Assembly (NCBI RefSeq): GCF_012927345.1
Contig: NZ_JABBGJ010000034.1
Coordinates: 1 to 64,000, forward strand
DNA from: Paraburkholderia polaris
GTDB lineage: Bacteria; Pseudomonadota; Gammaproteobacteria; Burkholderiales; Burkholderiaceae
Reading direction: 5' to 3'
DNA: 64,000 nt
Positions 19,512-28,326 of the stretch are shown here, piece after piece; position 1 is the stretch's first letter; each line of letters begins with the position of its first letter. The position numbers and the translations under genes were made by a program. Under the pieces are notes generated by a model. That model worked only from the letters and a program-made list of their open reading frames with translations, had not been told where the DNA came from and ran no database searches.

Positions 19512-20195
19512 ATGCGCGCCGTAGCACCTCGCGCGCTGGCGCTGACTACGGCATTCGGCTCGGCCGTACTGGCCGCAACCCTGTTTTCGCTGCCCTTCCC
19601 CGCCCATGCGGCTAACGCGCCCGAACAGGCCAAGTCGGTAATCGTTGTGCTCGGCGACAGCATCTCTGCCGAATACGGCTTGCCCCGCGACACTGGCTGG
19701 GTTGCCTTGATGCGCCAGCGCCTCACCGATGAGCGAATCGATTATAGCGTCGCCAATGCAAGCATCAGCGGTGACACCACAAGCGGCGGCCGGGCCCGCT
19801 TGCCGGCGCTCCTGCAGCGGCTCAAGCCGAGTATCGTGATCGTCGAGCTCGGAGCCAACGATGCATTGCGCGGCGTGCCGCTTGCGACAACCGAAGACAA
19901 CCTGCGTACGATCATCGAGCAGGCTCAACAAGGCCACGCGAAGGTCGTGCTGGTTGGCATGTATGTGCCACCCAATTACGGCCCCGACTACACGCAAAAG
20001 TTCCACGGCCTGTACGGCGAACTCTCGAAGCAATTGCGAGTACCGTTGGTGCCCTTCTTGCTGGCCGGTATCGCCGACAAACCGGAGATGTTTCAGGCGG
20101 ATCAGATCCATCCCACGCAGCAGGCACAGCCAGTGCTACTCAACAACGTGTGGCCGGCTGTCAAGCCACTCCTTCGCACAAGTTCGCCGCACTGA
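19512..20195 (+). CDS. tesA: Periplasmic SGNH/GDSL esterase (arylesterase, lysophospholipase L1-like)
   Basis: 227 residues from ATG 19512, which has an AGG six bases upstream. An in-frame ATG at 19491 would overlap the divergent gene's start codon. The N-terminal signal peptide ends near AHA. SGNH blocks: GDSISAEYG (nucleophile Ser), Gly in the SGDTTSGG block, GANDALRG (oxyanion Asn) and DQIHPT (catalytic Asp and His). Members hydrolyse acyl esters, aryl esters and acyl-CoA in the periplasm. Next to the YbbA-like ATPase, as in other proteobacteria. Confidence 0.92.
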   Translation: MRAVAPRALALTTAFGSAVLAATLFSLPFPAHAANAPEQAKSVIVVLGDSISAEYGLPRDTGWVALMRQRLTDERIDYSVANASISGDTTSGGRARLPALLQRLKPSIVIVELGANDALRGVPLATTEDNLRTIIEQAQQGHAKVVLVGMYVPPNYGPDYTQKFHGLYGELSKQLRVPLVPFLLAGIADKPEMFQADQIHPTQQAQPVLLNNVWPAVKPLLRTSSPH

Positions 20196-20312
20196 AAAGC
20201 TCGCTAACAACTTGTTCCAGTAATTGGGGAACGCGGATCGGTAAGGTCAATCGGACACTTTCGTAATCCCGTGTAACCCGGCTCGAATCTGAGCGACTTC
20301 TGAGGAGATAAC

Positions 20313-20654
20313 GTGAAATATTTACCGTTAATCGCTTTGACCGTGGCAATTTCTGCATGCGCCGCTCAACCGCCCGCTGGCGTTCAATCCGTCGGTCAAA
20401 GCCAGCAACCGCCGAAGGCCGTCGCTACATGCATTGCGCAAAAGTGGGCCGATAGCTCGCAACAGCAAGTCGTGTCGCAGGACACGCTGGCTAACGACCA
20501 GGCTATGGATGTCTATGTGCCGGGCCAGCAACCGCCCAGCGGCGCAGCGGCCGTGGTACGTCCGTCGTACTCCGGTCCGGGTTCCTGGGTCGGTTTCCGC
20601 GCGAATGGCGCAGCGGGCAGCGACGCCACCAGCTCGATCAGCGCTTGCCTCTAA
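20313..20654 (+). CDS. Small hypothetical lipoprotein
   Basis: 113 residues. GTG start at 20313 with a strong GAGGAG upstream. The N terminus is a short lipoprotein signal with lipobox ISAC, so Cys16 would be lipidated. The mature part is Gln/Pro/Ser-rich with two further Cys (near 40 and 112) that could form a disulfide. No family recognised. It ends just before a bidirectional terminator shared with ppiD. Confidence 0.8.
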   Translation: MKYLPLIALTVAISACAAQPPAGVQSVGQSQQPPKAVATCIAQKWADSSQQQVVSQDTLANDQAMDVYVPGQQPPSGAAAVVRPSYSGPGSWVGFRANGAAGSDATSSISACL

Positions 20655-20721
20655 GCGACTGACGGCTAAAAGCAGCCGAGTTCCCGAGCAAACCCTTTGA
20701 CGAGCTTGCACTCGTCAAACG

Positions 20722-20751
20722 AAAAAGCCCCGCAAAATGCGGGGCTTTTTT
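20722..20751. terminator. Bidirectional rho-independent terminator
   Basis: A perfect 13-bp stem (20722-20734 with 20738-20750) with A-run on one side and T-run on the other. It serves both the lipoprotein gene (+) and ppiD (-). Confidence 0.92.
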
Positions 20752-20798
20752 GCGCCTGCGCGCTTTACTTGCTTGCGCGCAGGGGGCGGAGCTGCGCC

Positions 20799-22736
20799 TT
20801 AATCGCCGCTCGCCTGGGCATTGCTGCTGTCGAGCGAGCCGTAGAACTTCACCTTCGAACGCGCGCGCAGGGCCTCGACGTACGCCTCTGCTTCGGACTG
20901 AGCGTCAACCTGCGCAATCTGCTGCTGCGCGGCAGCCAAACGCTGCGGATCGATCGTGGCACCCGCAACAACCGCGTTCACGCGATAGATCGCATAGCCG
21001 TCGTCACCAAGATCCACACCGACGTAGGCAGGTAATTTCTGCGCGTCCGCTTTGTAGATTGCACTCAATGCAGCCGGCGGCACACCTTGCGCGTCGTTGC
21101 GCGAAACCTTCAGCGGCGACGAGAAGCCCGTTGTGGCCTTCGACTTGTCGAACTCAGCCAGCTTCGCGATGCCATCCTTGTGAGCGGCATCATTAGACTG
21201 AACCGCGATCACTTTCTGACGCACTGCATCTTTGACGGCGTCGAGCGCCGGCACGGCTGCAGCCTTGTAATCGGTCACGCGCGCTGCGATCAGCGTGTTA
21301 CCGCCGACGTCGATCGCTTGCGTGTTGTTGCGCGCGGTGACTGCATCGTTCGCGAAGACAGCCGCCAGGAACTTGGCATTGTTCAGCGGGCTATCAGGCG
21401 GCAGCTTCGGATCCGGCTGCGGTGTCACCGTGGCCGTTTGCAATTGCAGCCTGTACTTGTCGGCGGCGGGCTGCAGGCTCTTTGACTTCTCGTAGACGAT
21501 CGACGTGAAGCCTTCCGAGTCGTCGCTGAATGCCTTGCTCGCCTGCTGCGTCTTCAGGTCTTTTGCGATCTGATCTTTCACTTCGTCGAACGGCTTGGTG
21601 ACCGCCGGCTTCACGTCCGTGACCTTGACGATGTGATAGCCGAAGTCGGTCTGCACGATGCCGCTGACTTCGTCTTTCTTGAGACCGAACACGGCGTCGT
21701 CGAACGCCTGGCCGCCTGCGATCATGCCGCGGCCGAAGTAACCCAGGTCGCCGCCCTTCGACGCCGAACCCGGATCCTGCGAGTTCTGTTGCGCAATCTG
21801 CGCGAACTGGTCCGGATGCGCCTTGATCTGTGCGAGCAACTCTTCGGCCTTCTGCTTCGCCTTGGCCTTATCAGCCGCGCTGGCATCTTTCGGCGCGGAG
21901 ATCAGGATGTGGCTCGCGCGCACCTGACCGTCCGTGCGGTAATGCGCGATGTTGTCGTCGTAGTACTTTTTCAGGTCGGCGTCGCTCGGCTGCACGGCGG
22001 CAGACAACGTTGCCGACGACATCACAAGGTACTGGATCGTTGCCGTGGCCGGTGTGGCGAAGTCGTTGCGATGTGCGTCGTAGTACGCTTGCAGTTGCGC
22101 ATCCGTCGGTTGCACCTTCGCTGCATAGTCACGCGGATGGAACGCGATACCCTGTACTTCGCGCTGCTGTTCGGCGAGCTCGGTCAAATGTTGTGCGAGG
22201 GTCTTCGACGTGAAAGCACTGCCTTGAATGCTCGCAGGCAACTGCTGCGTGGCGAGGCTGTAGCGCACACGTTCGTCGTATTGATCGGGCGTCATGCCCT
22301 GCATCGCGAGCAACTGCTTGTAACGGTCGACGTCGATCGAGCCGTCGGGATTCTTCAGCGACGAAATCACCGGATCGTTCAGCAGCACGCGGCGCACGGC
22401 GTCGTCAGATGCGGTCAGATGCAGGCGCTGTGTTTCGTCGGCCAGCACGCGCTGCTCGATCAGACCGTCAAGCATTTCGCTGCGGCGCGCCGGCGTATCG
22501 AACGACTTCATATCGAACTGCGCGCCGAGCATTTGACGGGCGCGGTCGAGCTGCTGACGCATCGCGTCGTCATATTCTGCGCGAGTAATCTTGTGACCGT
22601 TGACGCTGGCGACGTTTGCACTTTCGTCAAAGAAGCCGCGGAAGCCTTGAATACCCACAAAACCCAACCCCGGCACAATGACGAGGATGAGCATGAACAT
22701 CATCAGGCGTTTGTGATTGCGGAAAAAATCGAGCAT
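20799..22736 (-). CDS. ppiD: Periplasmic folding chaperone / peptidyl-prolyl isomerase D
   Basis: 645 residues, usual PpiD size. A single N-terminal membrane anchor (~12-32) is followed by a SurA-type N-terminal chaperone domain, a parvulin rotamase domain (VRASHILIS near 270, with GGDLGYFGRG), and a C-terminal chaperone region. It is anchored in the inner membrane facing the periplasm and helps outer-membrane proteins fold. Start codon at 22736. tRNA-Asp lies immediately upstream on the same strand with its own terminator. Confidence 0.95.
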   Translation of the reverse strand: MLDFFRNHKRLMMFMLILVIVPGLGFVGIQGFRGFFDESANVASVNGHKITRAEYDDAMRQQLDRARQMLGAQFDMKSFDTPARRSEMLDGLIEQRVLADETQRLHLTASDDAVRRVLLNDPVISSLKNPDGSIDVDRYKQLLAMQGMTPDQYDERVRYSLATQQLPASIQGSAFTSKTLAQHLTELAEQQREVQGIAFHPRDYAAKVQPTDAQLQAYYDAHRNDFATPATATIQYLVMSSATLSAAVQPSDADLKKYYDDNIAHYRTDGQVRASHILISAPKDASAADKAKAKQKAEELLAQIKAHPDQFAQIAQQNSQDPGSASKGGDLGYFGRGMIAGGQAFDDAVFGLKKDEVSGIVQTDFGYHIVKVTDVKPAVTKPFDEVKDQIAKDLKTQQASKAFSDDSEGFTSIVYEKSKSLQPAADKYRLQLQTATVTPQPDPKLPPDSPLNNAKFLAAVFANDAVTARNNTQAIDVGGNTLIAARVTDYKAAAVPALDAVKDAVRQKVIAVQSNDAAHKDGIAKLAEFDKSKATTGFSSPLKVSRNDAQGVPPAALSAIYKADAQKLPAYVGVDLGDDGYAIYRVNAVVAGATIDPQRLAAAQQQIAQVDAQSEAEAYVEALRARSKVKFYGSLDSSNAQASGD

Positions 22737-22783
22737 GCGTGAACGAGTGCCAAAAACAGAACGCCCGATCTTACAACAGCGGG

Positions 22784-22814
22784 CAATAAAAAAGGCGAAC
22801 CGGAGTTCGCCTTT
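22784..22814 (-). terminator. Rho-independent terminator after tRNA-Asp
   Basis: Read on the - strand, a perfect 10-bp stem (22805-22814 with 22791-22800, 4-nt loop) is followed by seven T in a row. It separates the tRNA transcript from ppiD. Confidence 0.9.
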
Positions 22815-22823
22815 CGAGGATAC

Positions 22824-22900
22824 TGGCGGAGTGGACGGGACTCGAACCCGCGACCCCCGGCGTGACAGGCCGGTATTCTAACCGACTGAACTACCACTCC
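22824..22900 (-). tRNA. tRNA-Asp (anticodon GTC)
   Basis: 77 nt including an encoded CCA. The cloverleaf is complete: acceptor stem GGAGTGG/CCACTCC plus discriminator G, D arm, anticodon stem CCGGC/GCCGG around CTGTCAC (anticodon GTC), and T arm GCGGG-TTCGAGT-CCCGT. Confidence 0.97.
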
Positions 22901-23281
22901 TTGTACTGCAAATGCGCTGCGCTGAAACACTTAACCGAATCTGAAACTGGTGGTGCTGAGGGGTTCGAAAATTCCCAGCGAAGCCTTATGAGGCAAGGCG
23001 CCCACGCAATTCGATCCAGCGGATACAACGAAAAATACAACGATCCGGGATTCTGCCGCAAATGTAGCGGCTTGGCAACGGAAATCTGGCCACGCGAGCT
23101 AGCCCGAAGGCACCGCACCTCTTATGCTACCCGCAACCCATCTTGGTGATAGGTCCGGATTCGCCCCCCCCCCCGCAGCGGGCATGCCCCCAACACTATT
23201 TATATTGGTCGCTCGGGTATCGAAAATGCGTTTGTGCCCGAGGATGAACGGCATCATCGCATCCAGCAATGACTCGTCACC
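22901..23281. other. Intergenic region between tRNA-Asp and the ycaO-like gene
   Basis: About 380 bp, AT-richer than the core, with no supportable gene. It holds an uninterrupted run of 11 C (23164-23174) and marks the change to lower GC. No direct repeat of the tRNA 3' end was found in it, so an attachment site cannot be claimed. Confidence 0.45.
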
Positions 23282-25486
23282 CTAACTCGTTGTAGCCGCC
23301 ACGCTGGCCCGCGCCTTATGCAATTTTTTGTAGCTGTCGATCAGGCGGTGGTGCCTATCGAGACCCTCCAGTTTCATACTCGTTGGCGTGAGCCCATAGA
23401 AGCGCACGCTGCCGTCCACTGACCCCATTACCGCGTCCATCCGAGCGTTGCCAAACATCCGGCGGAAGTTGACCGCGTAGTCGTCCAGTTCGAGGTCGTC
23501 ATCGAGCAGCACCTCCAGCACCACATTCAAGGCCTGGTAAAACAATCCTCGCTCGACCGTGTTGTCGTTGTACTGCAGGAAGGCTCCCACCAGCTCTTGC
23601 GCCGCCTCAAATTGCTGCAAGGCGAGATGAATCAGCAGCTTCAACTCGAGAACTGTTAGCTGCCCCCAGTCCGTATTCTCGTCAAATTCGATGCCGATCA
23701 AAGTGGCAATATCGGAGTGCTCGTCCAGCTCACTGTTATCCAACCGCTCAAGCAGTGCTGCCAAGCCGGCATCGTCCAGGCGATGCAAGTTCAAAATATC
23801 GGCGCGGAACAACAGCGCCTTGTTTGTGTTATCCCAAACCAAATCCTCTACCGGGTAAACTTCCGAATAACCGGGCACTAAAATCCGGCAGGCTACGGCA
23901 CCCAGCTGGTCATACACCGCCGTGTACACCTCTTTGCCCATGTCTTCGAGAATGCCGAACAAGGTTGCGGCTTCCTCAACATTGGAGTTTTCACCCTGGC
24001 CAGAAAAATCCCACTCAACAAACTCGAAATTCGCTTTGGCGCTGAAAAAGCGCCACGACACCACACCGCTGGAATCAATGAAGTGCTCAACAAAGTTATT
24101 CGGTTCAGTCACCGCGTTACTGACAAAAGTGGGCTGAGGTAAATCGTTCAGGCCTTCAAAACTGCGCCCCTGCAGCAATTCCGTCAGGCTCCGTTCCAGC
24201 GCCACCTCGAAGCTCGGGTGCGCGCCGAACGAGGCAAAGACACCGCCTGTCCGCGGGTTCATCAACGTGACGCACATCACTGGGTAGGTCCCACCCAGCG
24301 ACGCATCCTTTACCAGCACCGGAAAGCCCTGCTCTTCCAACCCCTGAATCCCGGCCAGAATGCCCGGGTATTTCGCCAGCACTTCGTGCGGCACATCAGG
24401 CAATGCGATTTCACCTTCCAGAATTTCACGCTTTACCGCCCGTTCGAAAATTTCGGACAGACATTGCACCTGCGCTTCGGCCAGCGTATTACCGGCACTC
24501 ATGCCATTGCTGACGTACAGGTTTTCGATCAGGTTGGACGGAAAATACACAACTTTGCCGTCCGACTGCCGCACAAATGGCAGCGAACAGATGCCGCGCT
24601 GCACATTGCCGGAGTTGGTGTCGTACAGATGCGAGCCACGCAACTCGCCATCGGGGTTGTAAATTTGCAGGCAGTACTCATCCAGAATCTCAGCCGGAAG
24701 TGCATCTTTACGGCCAGGTTTGAACCAGCGCTCGTTCGGATAATGGACAAACGCCGCGTTGGCGATGTCTTCGCCCCAAAACGCACCGCCATAGAAATGG
24801 TTGCAATTCAGGCGCTCGATAAACTCTCCCAACGCCGACGCCAACGCGCTTTCTTTGGTCGCTCCCTTGCCATTGGTAAAACACATCGGCGAGTGCGCAT
24901 CGCGGATATGCAGCGACCACACATTGGGAACGATATTGCGCCACGAAGCGATTTCAATCTTCATGCCCAAGCCCGCCAAAATGCCCGACATATTGGCGAT
25001 GGTTTGCTCCAACGGCAGATCCTTGCCCGCAATATAGGTGCTGGCGTCAGAAGCCGGCTTCAACGTCAGCAAGGACTGAGCATCGGCATCCAGGTTCTCT
25101 ACCTCTTCAATGACAAACTCGGGTCCTGCTTGCACCACTTTTTTGACCGTACAACGGTCGATGGAACGCAAAATACCCTGGCGGTCTTTGTCGGAGATGT
25201 CCGCCGGCAACTCAACCTGAATCTTGAAAATCTGCTGGTACCGGTTTTCCGGATCAACAATATTATTCTGCGACAGGCGGATATTTTCGGTAGGAATATT
25301 GCGAGTTACGCAGTACAACTTCACAAAGTAAGCTGCACACAAGGCCGATGAGGCCAGAAAATAATCGAAGGGACCCGGCGCCGAGCCATCGCCCTTATAA
25401 CGGATAGGCTGGTCGGCCACTACCGTGAAGTCATCGAACTTGGCTTCAAGACGTAGCTTATCGAGAAAGTTGACTTTAATTTCCAT
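23282..25486 (-). CDS. OsmC-YcaO fusion protein (S12 methylthiolation accessory factor-like)
   Basis: 734 residues. Residues 1-145 are an OsmC/Ohr-like domain with Cys near 50 and 58 (SSALCAAYFVKLYC). From ~150 to the end the protein closely follows E. coli YcaO: VPNVWSLHIRDA, CFTNGKGATKESALASALGE, GEFIERL, NLYVSNGMSAGNT, LSEIFERAVK, SFGAHPSF and HFIDSSG. The Glu-rich ATP/Mg sites of YcaO are therefore present. E. coli YcaO is reported to support RimO-dependent methylthiolation of ribosomal protein S12. No azole-RiPP precursor or dehydrogenase gene is nearby, and no C-terminal PxPxP tail is seen. GC is clearly lower than in neighbouring genes, suggesting transfer. Confidence 0.9.
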   Translation of the reverse strand: MEIKVNFLDKLRLEAKFDDFTVVADQPIRYKGDGSAPGPFDYFLASSALCAAYFVKLYCVTRNIPTENIRLSQNNIVDPENRYQQIFKIQVELPADISDKDRQGILRSIDRCTVKKVVQAGPEFVIEEVENLDADAQSLLTLKPASDASTYIAGKDLPLEQTIANMSGILAGLGMKIEIASWRNIVPNVWSLHIRDAHSPMCFTNGKGATKESALASALGEFIERLNCNHFYGGAFWGEDIANAAFVHYPNERWFKPGRKDALPAEILDEYCLQIYNPDGELRGSHLYDTNSGNVQRGICSLPFVRQSDGKVVYFPSNLIENLYVSNGMSAGNTLAEAQVQCLSEIFERAVKREILEGEIALPDVPHEVLAKYPGILAGIQGLEEQGFPVLVKDASLGGTYPVMCVTLMNPRTGGVFASFGAHPSFEVALERSLTELLQGRSFEGLNDLPQPTFVSNAVTEPNNFVEHFIDSSGVVSWRFFSAKANFEFVEWDFSGQGENSNVEEAATLFGILEDMGKEVYTAVYDQLGAVACRILVPGYSEVYPVEDLVWDNTNKALLFRADILNLHRLDDAGLAALLERLDNSELDEHSDIATLIGIEFDENTDWGQLTVLELKLLIHLALQQFEAAQELVGAFLQYNDNTVERGLFYQALNVVLEVLLDDDLELDDYAVNFRRMFGNARMDAVMGSVDGSVRFYGLTPTSMKLEGLDRHHRLIDSYKKLHKARASVAATTS

Positions 25487-25756
25487 GGGGGAATTCCAAA
25501 AATGCTGCTCAAAACAAAATACCAGGCGCTGTAAAAAACAGGGCTTTTATAGCCAGTCAACTAGCGAATGATGTTTCCTGGCGGGAATTCTACTCCCACT
25601 CGATCGTCAATCTGCGTCCGGGCCCTTGTGGAGACGCCCTCTCCGCCCGGTCGGGCTGCGACGATACCGTCAGCCATGCCGAAAAATCCTTGCTGTACCA
25701 CTGCATTGAACGCACGACACACGGCGACTACATCGAAGCGAATTTCTGTTGCAAGT

Positions 25757-26125
25757 GGTGCCCGCACGCACAGCAGCGGATTCGAGTCTGCTTACAGCGC
25801 CGGCGCGGAGCAACAGGCCGTGCTTGCTGCCGTTCGCGCACTGTGCCCATTGCCGGAATCCGCCCATGAGATCACTAGCGTCGCGCGAAGTCTCGATGGC
25901 CTCGGTGCCGGTGTGACAGTACGCCTCGGCGAGCAGGCGACTGAATCGGACATAAAACTGCTGAGCGCGCAGGGGCAACTGGAACGCTACAAAATCGTGC
26001 ACTTCGCGACTCACGGCCTGCTTGCAGGAGACCTCCAGCTATTGAGCAGCCGTGACGGCGAGCCGGCACTACGCGAGTACATGACGGGCGAAAATTCGAC
26101 GATCGTGTGGGACGGTGAAGGCTAA
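25757..26125 (+). pseudogene. Truncated CHAT-domain peptidase remnant
   Basis: From about 25757 the + strand reads an internal piece of a CHAT (caspase-like) peptidase: RALCPLPESAHEI, a GEQATES segment, then YKIVHFATHGLLAGDL with the catalytic His, and GEPAL. The expected VLTPP and SACNT (catalytic Cys) parts are missing and the frame runs into unrelated sequence to the stop at 26125. Upstream, 25561-25750 does not continue the family. This is a broken remnant between the low-GC YcaO gene and the sugar transporter operon. Confidence 0.7.
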
Positions 26126-26129
26126 GCGT

Positions 26130-27179
26130 TCAAATGCCAAGTAGGCGTTTGATCTGCTCCGAGTCTACGCCGCTGCCCGCGAAATCATCGAACGCATGTT
26201 CTGCCACGCGAATGATGTGGCGGCGAATGAACTCCGCGCCTTCACGCGCGCCGTCCTGTGGATGCTTCAACGCGCACTCCCATTCCAGTACCGCCCAGCC
26301 CGGAAAATCGTATTGCGCCATCTTCGAGAAGATCGCACCGAAATCGATCTGTCCATCGCCAAGAGAGCGGAAGCGTCCGGCGCGTTCAACCCAACCGCTA
26401 TAGCCGCCGTACACGCCTTGCTTGCCGTTCGGACGAAACTCCGCGTCTTTCACATGGAACGCCTTGATGCGCTCGTGATAGATGTCGATGAACGCGAGGT
26501 AGTCGAGTTGCTGCAGGACGAAATGGCTCGGGTCGTAGAGGATGTTCGCGCGCGGGTGCTGTTTCACCGCGTCCAGAAAGCGCTCGAAGGTCACGCCGTC
26601 GTGCAGGTCCTCACCCGGATGCAGTTCATAGCACACGTCGACACCGGCTTCGTCGAACGCATCGAGAATCGGCGTCCAGCGGCGCGCGAGTTCGTCGAAC
26701 GCCGTTTCTATCAGACCTGCCGGACGCTGGGGCCACGGATAGAGATAAGGCCACGCGAGCGCGCCGGAAAACGACACGTGCGCGTTCAAGCGCAAACGCT
26801 GCGACGCCTTTGCCGCCAGTTGCATCTGATCAACCGCCCACTGCGTACGCGCAGCCGGATTGCCGCGCACATGCTGCGCCGCAAAGCCGTCGAACAACGT
26901 GTCATAGGCCGGATGCACGGCGACGAGTTGCCCTTGCAGATGCGTCGACAGTTCGGTGATCGTCACGCCCGCATCTTCCGCGATTTCACGCAATTCGTCG
27001 CAATAGCTCTGACTCGCCGCGGCCTGTTCGAGATCGATCAGGCGCGTATCGCACGGCACCTGGATCCCCTTGAAGCCGAGACTCGCCCCCCAGCCCGCCA
27101 GATGCGCGAAATTGTCGAACGGCACCTCGTCGCCCATGAACTGAGCCAGAAAAATCGCCGGCCCTTTGATGGTTTTCAT
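26130..27179 (-). CDS. Sugar phosphate isomerase/epimerase (xylose-isomerase-like TIM barrel)
   Basis: 349 residues from ATG at 27179, preceded by GAGGA at good spacing. An ATG 15 bp further upstream is less likely. AP endonuclease 2/xylose-isomerase-like fold with metal-ligand motifs YELHPGEDLHDG (Glu, His), YDPSHF and FHVKDAEF, and a late Glu in VLEWE. It is the last gene of the ABC importer operon and probably acts on the imported sugar or sugar alcohol. The exact substrate cannot be read from sequence. Confidence 0.85.
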   Translation of the reverse strand: MKTIKGPAIFLAQFMGDEVPFDNFAHLAGWGASLGFKGIQVPCDTRLIDLEQAAASQSYCDELREIAEDAGVTITELSTHLQGQLVAVHPAYDTLFDGFAAQHVRGNPAARTQWAVDQMQLAAKASQRLRLNAHVSFSGALAWPYLYPWPQRPAGLIETAFDELARRWTPILDAFDEAGVDVCYELHPGEDLHDGVTFERFLDAVKQHPRANILYDPSHFVLQQLDYLAFIDIYHERIKAFHVKDAEFRPNGKQGVYGGYSGWVERAGRFRSLGDGQIDFGAIFSKMAQYDFPGWAVLEWECALKHPQDGAREGAEFIRRHIIRVAEHAFDDFAGSGVDSEQIKRLLGI

Positions 27180-27258
27180 CGTACGGTTCCTCAAACTATG
27201 GCGCGCCTGTCATGCCTCTTCAACAAACACACGGCAAGCGCGCTCCGGATGCCCTGGA

Positions 27259-28221
27259 TCAGAACGGCGAGTCAGGAAAATAGAACTGCTGCGCGTTTTC
27301 CTTTGTGATCAGCACCGACGGAATGATCGTGGTCGGCGGCAGTTTGTCGCCCTTCAGACGCGCCTCGGCGGTGAGCTTGATCGCGTCGTAGATGAATTTC
27401 GGCGAGTACGACACGTCGGCCTTGATCATCGGTGCACCGTCCATCACGTTCTTCACCATGCCTTTCGAACCCGCACCGCCGAAGACGATCTTGATGTCGG
27501 TACGCTTGGCCTGCTCGATCGCCTTGAGGACACCCACGGCCATGTCGTCGTCGGCAGCCCAGACCGCGTCGATGTGCTTGAAGCGCGTGAGGTAGTCCTG
27601 CATCACCTTGAAGGCGTCGTCGCGATTCCAGTTCGCGTACTTGGCGTCGAGGATCTTCATCCCCGGATAGTTCTTGATCACGCCCGTAAACGCGGTCCAG
27701 CGTTCGTTGTCGAGCGTCGTCGGAATGCCTCGCAGTGCGACGATGTCGCCCTTGCCGTCGAGCGCTTTCGCCAGATACTCGGCGGGAATCTTGCCGAACG
27801 CGGTGTTGTCACCCGCGACATAAGCATCCTGTGCGCTAGTGTCGGTCAGACCGCGATCCACCACCGTCACATACACGCCCTTCTTCTTCACCTGTGCCAC
27901 AGGCTGCGTAAGCGAAGCCGATTCGAACGGGAAAATCACCAGCGCGTTGATCTTGTTCACCGTCACCAGATCCTGCAACTGGTTCGCCTGTTCGGGCGCG
28001 CCGGCCGCGGTCTTCACGATCACCTTGAGATCAGGATGTGCTTTCTCCAGATCGGCTTTCGCCTTGTTCGCCCACCAGACGATGCCGCCCGTAAAGCCGT
28101 GATCGGCCGTCGGAATCGCGACGCCCAGCGTGACCTTCTCATCGGCACGCGCGACGCCTGCCGTGCCCAGTATCCCCAACGCCAGCATGCCGGCGCCGAC
28201 CGCTCGAATGACCTGCTTCAT
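27259..28221 (-). CDS. Sugar ABC transporter periplasmic binding protein (RbsB-like)
   Basis: 320 residues with a signal peptide ending near ARA (~25). Peripla_BP_4 fold: a VAIPTADHGFTGG motif at the N terminus, VTVVDRG, VAGDNTAFG and a VWAADDDMAVGVLKA hinge block, as in ribose/xylose-type binding proteins. It delivers the ligand to the permease encoded directly upstream in the operon. Confidence 0.92.
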   Translation of the reverse strand: MKQVIRAVGAGMLALGILGTAGVARADEKVTLGVAIPTADHGFTGGIVWWANKAKADLEKAHPDLKVIVKTAAGAPEQANQLQDLVTVNKINALVIFPFESASLTQPVAQVKKKGVYVTVVDRGLTDTSAQDAYVAGDNTAFGKIPAEYLAKALDGKGDIVALRGIPTTLDNERWTAFTGVIKNYPGMKILDAKYANWNRDDAFKVMQDYLTRFKHIDAVWAADDDMAVGVLKAIEQAKRTDIKIVFGGAGSKGMVKNVMDGAPMIKADVSYSPKFIYDAIKLTAEARLKGDKLPPTTIIPSVLITKENAQQFYFPDSPF

Positions 28222-28326
28222 GGTTGTGTCTCCTGTGTCCCATGCAACATAGTTGCGTTTATGAGGCGTTCATGCGCCCGATTCTCGAACTTGCCGTTGT
28301 ATCCCTTGAAGCTCAACGCTTGCCAC

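Noticed and set aside
23164..23174. Run of 11 C as a phase-variable tract
   Set aside because: It lies about 110 bp beyond the 3' end of the ycaO-like gene and in no promoter or coding frame that I can support.
22901..23281. Possible attachment site for an integrated island at tRNA-Asp
   Set aside because: No repeat of the tRNA 3' end and no integrase gene; the low-GC gene lies on the 5' side of the tRNA, which is not the usual arrangement.
23282..25486. Thiazole/oxazole-modified peptide (RiPP) cluster around the YcaO gene
   Set aside because: No precursor peptide, dehydrogenase or leader-binding partner nearby, and the sequence follows the E. coli YcaO type rather than RiPP cyclodehydratases.
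25568..25756. N-terminal part of the CHAT protein or a separate gene
   Set aside because: Neither strand continues a known family; the - strand frame ending FPPGNIIR looks somewhat coding but could not be assigned.
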